A model generated the notes under the pieces. It searched no databases and had not been told where the DNA came from. It was given only the letters and a program-made list of their open reading frames with translations. Positions 13,839-20,358 of a stretch of DNA of 20,358 nt are shown here, piece by piece. This DNA is from a virus: the IMG/VR virus record IMGVR_UViG_3300009074_000052, positions 1 through 20,358 of that record; one strand, written 5' to 3'. The first letter of the stretch is position 1, and every line of letters starts with the position of its first letter. The translations under genes and the position numbers were made by a program.

Positions 13839-14644
13839 GCGTTATCAACTAGTATAAGATCAAATGCCGCAGAAAGAACGCCATTAGCAGCGCCAATAGC
13901 CCGCACATCAATATCGGTCTTCTCGGTAAACTTAATCGGAGTAGCATACTCGATAGTGTGGTCACTTTGGAATAAGTACACCCCACCAACGACTCGGAAT
14001 GCGCCACCAAAAGGACGGGCAAACATAGCAATCTCTACTGCCTGATTCTTACTTGCTGTCATCTGTACAGTGTTTAGGAACCCAGTACTACCTGCAGGAA
14101 CAGTGTAAAATGCCTGTAGTGATTGTCCACGCTCTGCTTTAATCTCTGTGATAACAGTAGGTGTCGCATTCTTAACAACAATAGTGCCGACATTAGTGGC
14201 AGTACCAGACATAAATGCACGGTTGATTCTGTGCCAAGTCTTGGTGCCAGTTACAGGAGTTTCTCCAGTCAGGCAAATAGTTTCAGTCTGGAAGGCATAG
14301 TTAGTATCCAACCCTTCTAATGTAACATCAGTTGTGTCAGCATCGTCATCAGATACGACAGTAACGACACTAGCGTCAACGATAGCTGGCCAAGGATACA
14401 ACTGTTGGCCAACTGTTTCTCCTCCAGTCCAAATAGTTGACCAACCAGTACCGACAGTACCGTCAAGCGCACCAAACTTATGTACGGCAGTGTATCCTTC
14501 TAAATCACCATTTGCTAATGGGATATTCGATGCATTGCCAAATGTGTTGATGATATTACCGTTCTTATCAGCAAGCATATTTGCTTCAAAAATAGTAGTA
14601 CCATTGTCGAGATATTCTTGACTGTCTATTCTATATTGTGCCAT
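13835..14644 (-). CDS. Probable virion structural protein
   Basis: A 269-residue Thr/Val/Ala-rich protein of repeated beta strands, with no membrane segment and only one Cys. Segments such as GLDTNYAFQTETICLTGETP, TKTWHRINRAFMSGTATN and GSTGFLNTVQMTAS resemble marine T4-like phage structural proteins of capsid-fibre or appendage type that I recall, without a defined role. It sits among other virion-type genes and overlaps the ParB-like gene by ATGA. GGGAAAAAGAG before the ATG serves as ribosome site; a direct repeat ACTATAAGGGA occurs twice in the 30 bases upstream (around 14650-14675). Its exact place in the particle cannot be decided. Confidence 0.7.
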   Translation of the reverse strand: MAQYRIDSQEYLDNGTTIFEANMLADKNGNIINTFGNASNIPLANGDLEGYTAVHKFGALDGTVGTGWSTIWTGGETVGQQLYPWPAIVDASVVTVVSDDDADTTDVTLEGLDTNYAFQTETICLTGETPVTGTKTWHRINRAFMSGTATNVGTIVVKNATPTVITEIKAERGQSLQAFYTVPAGSTGFLNTVQMTASKNQAVEIAMFARPFGGAFRVVGGVYLFQSDHTIEYATPIKFTEKTDIDVRAIGAANGVLSAAFDLILVDNA

Positions 14645-14667
14645 GCTCTTTTTCCCTTATAGTTCCC

Positions 14668-15225
14668 TTATAGTCCAAATTTCTTCATGAAGTCTTTGCG
14701 TTCTTTGATCTTAACTCTCTTCGCTTTCTGCTCAAGATACCGCTTCAAAAACGCTTTCATATCTTTCTTACGAGCATCTGGCTTCTTGAAGTCCGCAACA
14801 TCATCGCCAGTACCAGCAACTGCAGCGCCAGTAGCATTGGCAGGAGCATCTTCAAATAGTGTATTGAAGTCCTTTTGCTCTGTTGTGCTTTCTTCTATCT
14901 TATCCATAGCTTCGTATAACCCTCGTACCATTTCTTCTTCGGAGAATTCAGTTTGTGTGTGGCTTTCTTTAATGAGGAACAAAGCAGCAGCATAGGAAGC
15001 AAACTTGGTTTTGCCTCCTGGAACTTTTTCTAGGAGTTTTTTAAGATTGAACACCATCCGATCATAATACCCATAAGCATTATTCTCTTCAGTAGTCTCA
15101 GGCGACTTTATCTTCTTGCCGCTCTTGTCTATAATCCCCAACTTAAATGCATCAGTCTTTTCAAAGGGCGTTGTCAGCCTTTTGATGAACTGGTACGCGA
15201 GGAGTAAATCTGTAATCTTGCCCAT
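14668..15225 (-). CDS. Conserved phage protein, probable virion component
   Basis: A 185-residue protein. The first about 100 residues form a conserved helical unit (LLAYQFIKRLTTPFEKTDAF, AYGYYDRMVFNLKKLLEKVPGGK, YAAALFLIKE) that I recall from pelagic T4-like phages. It is followed by an acidic, Ala/Gly-rich linker (about 125-147, DAPANATGAAVAGTGDD) and a very basic tail (KAKRVKIKERKDFMKK). A folded head with a basic tail suits a protein that touches packaged DNA or scaffold, but this is inference. Translation is coupled to the preceding gene through TAATG at 15225, with AGGA about eight bases before the ATG. Confidence 0.7.
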   Translation of the reverse strand: MGKITDLLLAYQFIKRLTTPFEKTDAFKLGIIDKSGKKIKSPETTEENNAYGYYDRMVFNLKKLLEKVPGGKTKFASYAAALFLIKESHTQTEFSEEEMVRGLYEAMDKIEESTTEQKDFNTLFEDAPANATGAAVAGTGDDVADFKKPDARKKDMKAFLKRYLEQKAKRVKIKERKDFMKKFGL

Positions 15226-15611
15226 TAAATCTTCCTAAGCGTTTCTACTATGTGTGCGTCTAACCCAATCTCACTATCTATGATTCTTTTACCTGCAACC
15301 AAACCAAGTTCAGTCGGGTAGTATTTCATCATGATCAAGAATGGCTTCAGGTAATGTAGATACCCTTCCAGCTTCAAGAATAACATTCTGGTAGCAGCTC
15401 TACTCTCAAACATGTTATAAATTACAACCATATGATTGATGATCAACCTTTCTTTAAGATCTCCTGATTGCTCATACTTTCTGAACAATCTTTTAATGTA
15501 GCGTATCCTCTTCAGGTCGTCATAAAACTCTAACAAATCCGTACAGTGGGGATTCGTATATGACTTCATAGCGAACATTTGGAAGTTATCTTCCGTCAAA
15601 TCGTCAAACAT
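15225..15611 (-). CDS. Conserved phage protein, unknown (helical)
   Basis: A 128-residue protein beginning MFDDLTEDNFQMFAMKSY, then EFYDDLKRIRYIKRLFRKYEQSGDL and RLIINHMVVIYNMF, a mostly helical pattern rich in Arg, Tyr and Phe. Very similar proteins with this MFDDLTE start recur in marine T4-like phages beside virion genes, always of unknown function. There is no membrane or catalytic motif. GGA lies seven bases before the ATG at 15611. It is coupled to the next gene by TAATG. Confidence 0.75.
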   Translation of the reverse strand: MFDDLTEDNFQMFAMKSYTNPHCTDLLEFYDDLKRIRYIKRLFRKYEQSGDLKERLIINHMVVIYNMFESRAATRMLFLKLEGYLHYLKPFLIMMKYYPTELGLVAGKRIIDSEIGLDAHIVETLRKI

Positions 15612-15628
15612 ATAATTCCATCAATTAA

Positions 15629-15949
15629 TTAAGTAATATCGCTCAGTGCCGCTCTCTTGATGACAGTCGCGCTTACAGCCACATATATATAGTCAGCATC
15701 AAACCAAATAGATCCAGCACCAACCGTTGGAGATGTTGTTGTTGGATTATTTGTGGATGGTGTCGAACTTGTTAGGCGTAAATTTTTACCCGCAACAATA
15801 GCTAAGTCAGACGGTACAGCACCAAAAAGGTTTTGTACCGTGACTTTCTTACTAGAGGGCGTAGATCCAGGATTATCAACAACCATAAAAAGGTCGTCGC
15901 TCGACACCGAAGTGGCAGCAGTAAGTGCTGTAACCTTTTTATCAGCCAT
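15629..15949 (-). CDS. Small virion-type protein (fibre-associated motif)
   Basis: A 106-residue Ser/Thr-rich protein. It starts MADKKVTALTAATSVSSDDLFMVVDNP, with KKVTVQNLFG at residues 34-43. This opening recurs at the N-terminus of many marine-phage tail-fibre and structural proteins. The C-terminal part (GSIWFDADYIYVAVSATVIKRAAL) resembles a small beta unit also seen at fibre ends. As a stand-alone protein it may be a short virion protein or a fibre connector. AAGGA precedes the ATG by about nine bases, and it starts 12 bases after the previous stop. Confidence 0.7.
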   Translation of the reverse strand: MADKKVTALTAATSVSSDDLFMVVDNPGSTPSSKKVTVQNLFGAVPSDLAIVAGKNLRLTSSTPSTNNPTTTSPTVGAGSIWFDADYIYVAVSATVIKRAALSDIT

Positions 15950-15961
15950 TATCTATAATCC

Positions 15962-16441
15962 TTATTCGCTATCAGGTAATTGAGTATCATCGGCAGCATC
16001 GCCAGAGATAGAACCCATAGCAACTAATGTTTCATACTGTACACGACCAGCACGACCACCAGTTCCAGGTGTACGCTTAACCCAACCAGCATGAGCAACG
16101 CTCTTACCTTCGCCAGTAATACCAACTTCTGTTTTATCAGCACCGTAGATAAAAGCAGCATCAATGTTTTCTGAATACACAGTATACAATGGCTTCTCAG
16201 ATACTTCGTATGCAGCAGCAGAAGATACTGCGATATCAGAACTGCCGTCAGCTTGACGTACAGTTGCGTTTGACGCATCGGCGATAGCAGTGAATACATA
16301 ATCGTTAGCACCAATACGCAAGAAGTCACCAACTTTATAGTCGGTTAAAACTGCGCTTGACGCACCAGTTACAGCTCCAGCATCAGTAACAGCACATGTG
16401 CCTACTGTGGTTTTGCTGTCTTTATTTCCCCATAAACTCAT
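15962..16441 (-). CDS. Conserved virion structural protein
   Basis: A 159-residue Ala/Thr/Gly-rich beta protein. The start MSLWGNKDSKT, the middle DYKVGDFLRIGANDYVFTAI and the highly regular end (AHAGWVKRTPGTGGRAGRV, then YETLVAMGSISGDA) match a small protein I recall as a virion structural component of marine T4-like phages. There is no membrane segment or enzyme motif. It has the clearest ribosome site in the block (AGGAGAAATAAG before ATG 16441) and follows a 97-base gap with a hairpin. The strong site and position suggest high late expression. Confidence 0.8.
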   Translation of the reverse strand: MSLWGNKDSKTTVGTCAVTDAGAVTGASSAVLTDYKVGDFLRIGANDYVFTAIADASNATVRQADGSSDIAVSSAAAYEVSEKPLYTVYSENIDAAFIYGADKTEVGITGEGKSVAHAGWVKRTPGTGGRAGRVQYETLVAMGSISGDAADDTQLPDSE

Positions 16442-16503
16442 CTTATTTCTCCTAAGATATATTTGTTATTACTTCTATTTAGTAGTTTTCATAATCAACT
16501 TGG

Positions 16504-16532
16504 TGGCAGCTACACCAATTTTATAGCTGCCA
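16504..16532 (-). other. 9-bp hairpin in the gap after the 955-residue gene
   Basis: A nine-pair stem (16504-16512 with 16524-16532; GGCAGCTA against TAGCTGCC plus one T-A pair) closes an 11-base loop. It begins seven bases after the stop of the large structural gene. No T-run follows on the minus strand, so it is not a standard intrinsic terminator. It may protect a 3' end, mark RNA processing, or separate expression of two virion genes. Confidence 0.6.
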
Positions 16533-16538
16533 TATTCT

Positions 16539-19406
16539 TTATAGTTCTCTGAACGCCAACTCTTTAGCTTTCAAGAACTTAACTGCGCTCTTAATGGCAG
16601 GCATAGGACTTCTCTCAGTACCGACTTTGGTATTGCGACCTGTCTTATACTTAACCTGAACACCATCATCAGTTGTCTGCATTGTAACAAGCAAGTTGTT
16701 ATTTTTAGGATCTTTCAACTCTACAGAGATGTTATCCTTTAATGCCAATACTAATGGAGCGATATCTTTATCTTTCAGTAATGTAAACTTCTCATCAAGC
16801 TCTTGTTGCTCAGCCAAACGATTAATGGTTGCTTCCATAACAGCTTCCCATCTAGAACCATACTTGCTCTTGAAGGTAGCTTCATTTAATCCACAGCTTT
16901 CTTTAAGTGCAGATCGTACTTGCTGAACCTTAGTTTCCATATCTCTGATTTCGCCTTCAATCTCTTTACGTTGACGACCTTTACTTTTCTGGATTAGGTC
17001 TTGTAATTGAGACTCAAACGAACTTAGTTTGCGTTTAAGATCAGCTGAACTCTTACCCTTATAAGGATTCTTCAAACCTTCGTCTAAAGATGGAGAAGTA
17101 TCAACCTCGTCAGCCTTTTTGTCTTTCTTCTTGTCATCCTTTTCTTTTGACTCATCTTTAGAAATAGCCTTAGAAATTGCCTTACGCTTCTTGTGTAAGA
17201 ACTTGTCTGAATCGTCTACATCACCATCGTTGTCGATGTCTTTGTCTTTACGATCTTTGAACTTCTTCTTAACAGCTTTAGGCTGAACTTTATCAAGACC
17301 TTCACCGTCATCAGACTTATCGTTGCTGTTATCTTCATTAATAGCTTCAACACCTTGCTCAACAACAACATTAGTATCGTCAGTAGAAACTTCGACAGTA
17401 TCGGCTTGTCCAGAAACAACAGCGTTTACAGCAGCAAGCAATGAGTCACTAGAACCATAATTGTCTTGCGTTCCGAAGACGTTTGCTTCTTCAAGTCCTT
17501 CCATTGCACCTTTAACTTTGAACATTTTGTATTCACCCTCTTTGTTTGTTTTATTTGCACGATCAAGATACTTCTTAGCCTTTGATGCATCATCAAACTT
17601 AGAGAACTTAGTTGTGTCGGCTTTACCTTTCTTATCGTAGTATTGAACTATGAAGTAATCTTCATTGAGTTCTACGCTCTCGACCTTAAATCCTTTTTTC
17701 TTCGCATCAGCGATACGCATTATAGCGTTTGCGCCAGATTTTGGATCAGGAAACTTGTTTGGATTTTTAGGTGCTTTACTGTAACCAATAATTTTATCGG
17801 TCTTTGGATTATTATTTCCACGAACATTTGCTTTAGCAATATGAACAAGATCGTTATCGCCAAATTTAGCTTCGTCTAGCTCAACAGACTCTTTGATCGC
17901 ACCTTCAAGAGAACGGAAGAACTTCAGCTTAACACCTTTGGTCTCAAACTTAGCATCTTCAATAGTACCCTCTGAAGACTCTTGGGTTAGATTATAGTAG
18001 ATTCCTTTGGCGATATTGACTTTCACAAGTGGAAAGATGTCACCAGCAATGCTAATCTTTGTGGCATATCTGAATACAGTTTCGCCAGACTTTACGTTAG
18101 AACCTTTGATGTACTTCTTATCACCAGAATCTAGAGCAAATAGTACCATTGGGTGTTTGCTATTGTTATCGCTCATTACAGCAACTTCTTTATAGCCTTT
18201 CTTACGACCGAATGTTAGTGCTTGATCTTCACCCCAATTAGGAGTCTTATCTGTGAACTGTTGGTATGCTTCGTCTAGTTGATCACCTTCTGCTTCAAAA
18301 GAGTTCAACAAATGCTGCTTTCTTTTTGCAAGAGCAAACGCTTTATTCATAACAGAAGCAGCTTGTGCGATAAATTTAGATGACTGCTTTTCTGCCTTTT
18401 CGCCAGCCTTAATTCCCATTTCTAACCCAATGATCAGTTGTTCAACTGAATCGATTAAAGTGGGATCATCGAACTTTTTCTTTTCGCCCTCAGCCTTTGC
18501 TTTTAGACCTTTCAATTTTTCTATGGCAGTGAGTAGTTCGCTATTAGGCATATCACCAGCTTTAAATCGAATCTGTTCATCAAGAGAGACTGATTCGTTT
18601 AAGAAGTCATCCGCTGACTTAGCGCCCAAGGCGACATTAGCTATCTTATCTAGCTTGGCAATATTAATTTTGTATTTGTTTAATATAGCGTCAATGATAT
18701 CTGAAGCATCGCCATCGCCTTGTCTATTCACAAGTTCAAACGCAATTTTAGTATCAGCAATATTGCCTGCAATATTCCAATCTTTCTTAACGGCTGCTAA
18801 GTCTTTATATTCTTTATGACCATCATCAGTGACTACGAAGTAAACTGTTTTCTTATTCTTACCTCTCGACTGAGCCGCTAATCGAGCAGGAGTCTTATCT
18901 TTCTTACTTGTTAGCTCATCACCATAAACACTACCGCCCAGCTTTTTAATTCTTTTTAGAGTGTCTTCTATTGATTCGCCTAACATTGCTTCGAATGCTT
19001 CATCAAGAGAGACTGATTCTTTCACTACTTTACCAGTCTTAAGGAATTTAAAGTCGACACCTAATTGCTTAGCAGCTTTAGTGATAGCTTCTCTGGCTGT
19101 TCTAGCCTTTACTACGATTGGCTGTCCACCACCAAGTTTTTTGCCATTCAGAGTCTGCTTAGGAATAGGAACAGAAAAGCTGCCCATTGCTTCTTCAAGA
19201 GCATCTTCATCTTCATCTTCATCTTCATCTTCAGGCTTCTCGTGAGTGTAGCCTTTAGCAGCAAGAGCTTTGTGCTCTGCTTCGCTATTAGCAACTTCTT
19301 TCTCGCCAGTTTCTGGGTCAAACATATCGTGTGGATACTTAGCAGCTTCTTCTGCTTCCTGAAGCTGCTTGAGCTGCATCACCTTTATTGTGTTCGCTAG
19401 GTTCAT
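16539..19406 (-). CDS. Large acidic repeat protein, candidate processed head-core polyprotein
   Basis: A 955-residue Lys/Glu/Asp-rich protein without membrane segments. Five copies of an eight-residue word ([KNV]ES[VC]xL[DN]E) lie at 129-136, 270-277, 505-512, 575-582 and 835-842. Each contains two sites of the (I/L/V)xE type used by the T4 prohead protease gp21, and further LxE-A/G sites occur at 17, 72, 379, 640 and 776. Between them lie different small domains, for example 583-640 (FIVQYYDKKGK...) and 873-955. Residues 723-734 (DIDNDGDVDDSD) form an EF-hand-like loop. A run of Glu-Asp dipeptides sits near residue 60. It is probably a scaffold or internal head protein cut during maturation. 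AAGGA precedes the ATG. Confidence 0.7.
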   Translation of the reverse strand: MNLANTIKVMQLKQLQEAEEAAKYPHDMFDPETGEKEVANSEAEHKALAAKGYTHEKPEDEDEDEDEDALEEAMGSFSVPIPKQTLNGKKLGGGQPIVVKARTAREAITKAAKQLGVDFKFLKTGKVVKESVSLDEAFEAMLGESIEDTLKRIKKLGGSVYGDELTSKKDKTPARLAAQSRGKNKKTVYFVVTDDGHKEYKDLAAVKKDWNIAGNIADTKIAFELVNRQGDGDASDIIDAILNKYKINIAKLDKIANVALGAKSADDFLNESVSLDEQIRFKAGDMPNSELLTAIEKLKGLKAKAEGEKKKFDDPTLIDSVEQLIIGLEMGIKAGEKAEKQSSKFIAQAASVMNKAFALAKRKQHLLNSFEAEGDQLDEAYQQFTDKTPNWGEDQALTFGRKKGYKEVAVMSDNNSKHPMVLFALDSGDKKYIKGSNVKSGETVFRYATKISIAGDIFPLVKVNIAKGIYYNLTQESSEGTIEDAKFETKGVKLKFFRSLEGAIKESVELDEAKFGDNDLVHIAKANVRGNNNPKTDKIIGYSKAPKNPNKFPDPKSGANAIMRIADAKKKGFKVESVELNEDYFIVQYYDKKGKADTTKFSKFDDASKAKKYLDRANKTNKEGEYKMFKVKGAMEGLEEANVFGTQDNYGSSDSLLAAVNAVVSGQADTVEVSTDDTNVVVEQGVEAINEDNSNDKSDDGEGLDKVQPKAVKKKFKDRKDKDIDNDGDVDDSDKFLHKKRKAISKAISKDESKEKDDKKKDKKADEVDTSPSLDEGLKNPYKGKSSADLKRKLSSFESQLQDLIQKSKGRQRKEIEGEIRDMETKVQQVRSALKESCGLNEATFKSKYGSRWEAVMEATINRLAEQQELDEKFTLLKDKDIAPLVLALKDNISVELKDPKNNNLLVTMQTTDDGVQVKYKTGRNTKVGTERSPMPAIKSAVKFLKAKELAFREL
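18576..18596 (-). repeat. 21-bp perfect direct repeat, copy A
   Basis: Identical over 21 bases to 18999-19019 (TTCATCAAGAGAGACTGATT plus one C on the plus strand). It codes for ESVSLDE in the large repeat protein. Exact DNA identity, not only similar amino acids, suggests recent duplication or gene conversion. Confidence 0.9.
18999..19019 (-). repeat. 21-bp perfect direct repeat, copy B
   Basis: Second copy of the 21-base repeat at 18576-18596, coding for the first ESVSLDE word (residues 130-136) of the large protein. The bases on both sides differ between copies. Confidence 0.9.
19203..19232 (-). repeat. Hexanucleotide tandem repeat (ATCTTC x5)
   Basis: Five exact tandem copies of ATCTTC on the plus strand encode alternating Glu-Asp residues (about 60-68) of the large head protein. 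Such a tract can change length by slippage without shifting the reading frame, because each unit is two codons. Confidence 0.9.
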
Positions 19407-19418
19407 TTCTTAGATTCC

Positions 19419-20358
19419 TTAGTTATCAACTTTTTCGCCAGCACGCCACTGGTAACATGACCAATACCCAGCTGTTGTTTTGTCTTTTTTGTTTTCGCAA
19501 TCGTGTCTTGATCTGAATGCTGCTCTTCGCTTTGGATCGTCTCGTTTGATTTCCATATTTGGATCACCAAACGTAACCTTAATCACATTGCCTTTGTCAT
19601 TCTTAACATACACGCCAAATTTCTTTTTCGATCCTGATGGTAGTCTGAAAGGATTATTTAAATCAACCTTTCTTCCTTTATACTCAGCAGCTTCAACCAC
19701 TAAATCTTCATACATGCCAGCGCAATCTTCTTGACACGGAGTGTCTTTTTTATACTTCTTGGTCAATGCATCAGTACCAAACTCACCAGCAGCTTCTTTA
19801 AGGTCTGTATACATATTCGCAAGAACACGCGGGTTAACACCACTATATTGTCGCGCCACAACACCAGCATAATAAACAACACCGTGCCTCATGGGGTCTT
19901 TACCAGCTTCTTTCTTCTTGCGGTCTACAACCTGCTTCAGAACACTCAATGCGGCTTGATACTTATTCTTTGAGATAGTCTTAGACTTCAGCTTGGCAAT
20001 TAGTTCTCCAGTAGGAACCTCATCCAACATCTCAACAGACTCGCTCACATTACCCTTGTGTTGTTTCCACAAGTCAGCATCGCCAGTAGTTCTTGTCTTA
20101 CCGCCAGTAATGAAAGAGTTTACACGAGCATATGCCCATTGCTGTTGGTTTGCTCCTGGACGATGTCCAGTCTTCCAAGCAGCCATGCCACGATTGTAAA
20201 CTTTCTTCAGGATACCAAGAGATATGCCAGACTTGTCTGACTTCTTCTTCAGCGCAGTGGCTGAGTCTTCGGTGATCTCAAAAGATTCTTCTTGGTTCTT
20301 AGCTTTAGTGTCTGAAGTGCGAGCGCGATCCATCATACGATCATGCTTCTTCTTATCA
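19419..20358 (-). CDS. Probable prohead-core or virion protein, N-terminus outside window
   Basis: The frame is open to base 20358 with no stop, so the ATG at 20336 is probably internal. Counting from that ATG, 305 residues are visible. Residues 33-94 (SGISLGILKKVYNRGMAAWK, then GHRPGANQQQWAYARVNSF) match a module I recall as DUF5824 in T4-like phages. After SESVEMLDE (98-106), a word shared with the next protein, comes a helical part. The C-terminal module (219-300: KFGVYVKNDKGNVIKVTFGDP, RSRHDC, YWSC; C280 and C294) recurs at the ends of phage prohead proteins. The gene order and the shared LDE word suggest a head-maturation protein. It ends 12 bases before the 955-residue gene. Confidence 0.7.
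   Translation of the reverse strand, partial: DKKKHDRMMDRARTSDTKAKNQEESFEITEDSATALKKKSDKSGISLGILKKVYNRGMAAWKTGHRPGANQQQWAYARVNSFITGGKTRTTGDADLWKQHKGNVSESVEMLDEVPTGELIAKLKSKTISKNKYQAALSVLKQVVDRKKKEAGKDPMRHGVVYYAGVVARQYSGVNPRVLANMYTDLKEAAGEFGTDALTKKYKKDTPCQEDCAGMYEDLVVEAAEYKGRKVDLNNPFRLPSGSKKKFGVYVKNDKGNVIKVTFGDPNMEIKRDDPKRRAAFRSRHDCENKKDKTTAGYWSCYQWRAGEKVDN

Noticed and set aside
16024-16332. 102-codon minus-strand frame within the MSLWGN-type structural gene
   Set aside because: Different frame inside a well-supported virion gene; Leu/Val-rich artefact composition.
16476-16483. ACTAAATA on the minus strand as a T4-type late promoter
   Set aside because: Only six of eight bases match TATAAATA and no similar motif was found at other virion genes.

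Overview
This window looks like part of the genome of a T4-like marine myovirus (tailed dsDNA phage), probably one of the pelagic or cyanophage-like relatives of T4. All credible genes lie on the minus strand, with 1-14 bp gaps or ATGA/TAATG overlaps, so transcription runs from high to low coordinates. The evidence is a T4 gp61-type primase, class Ia ribonucleotide reductase, ThyX, a GroES-like co-chaperonin, a spanin pair, one tRNA gene, and a run of small conserved marine-phage structural proteins. There are no photosynthesis, integrase or transposase genes. The host cannot be named from the sequence; the spanins point to a Gram-negative bacterium.

Right part (about 20358 to 12963): virion genes. 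A protein cut by the window edge is followed by a 955-residue acidic, repeat-bearing protein with many sites resembling T4 prohead-protease cleavage sites, then by five or six small virion-type proteins. A protein joining a phage structural-type domain to a ParB-like fold ends this block.

Middle right (12959 to 10036): a probable lysis block. It holds an overlapping inner/outer membrane spanin pair, a GT32-type glycosyltransferase, a class 3 lipase with an intact Ser-Asp-His triad and no signal peptide, and two small membrane or coiled-coil proteins that could be holin-like.

Middle (9993 to 5044): nucleotide and DNA metabolism. Primase, ThyX, a NrdA that starts without the N-terminal ATP-cone, and a NrdB fused to an N-terminal glutaredoxin and read from a TTG codon. 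A zinc-ribbon protein and a GIY-YIG-like protein follow.

Left part (4589 to 1): accessory genes. Two GT-A-type glycosyltransferases, a GT4 glycosyltransferase, several very short membrane or acidic proteins, a GroES-like protein, tRNA-Thr(UGU), a DUF2693-like protein and conserved unknowns.

Five sigma70-like promoters, all with a 17-bp spacer, fire leftwards and occur only from 10770 downwards; none was found in the virion block. In two of them the -10 box is exactly six bases from the ATG, predicting leaderless mRNAs. There is no gene-free stretch longer than 300 bases; the largest gaps are about 100 bases, near 16442-16538 and 1961-2080 (the latter may hold a 29-codon gene).
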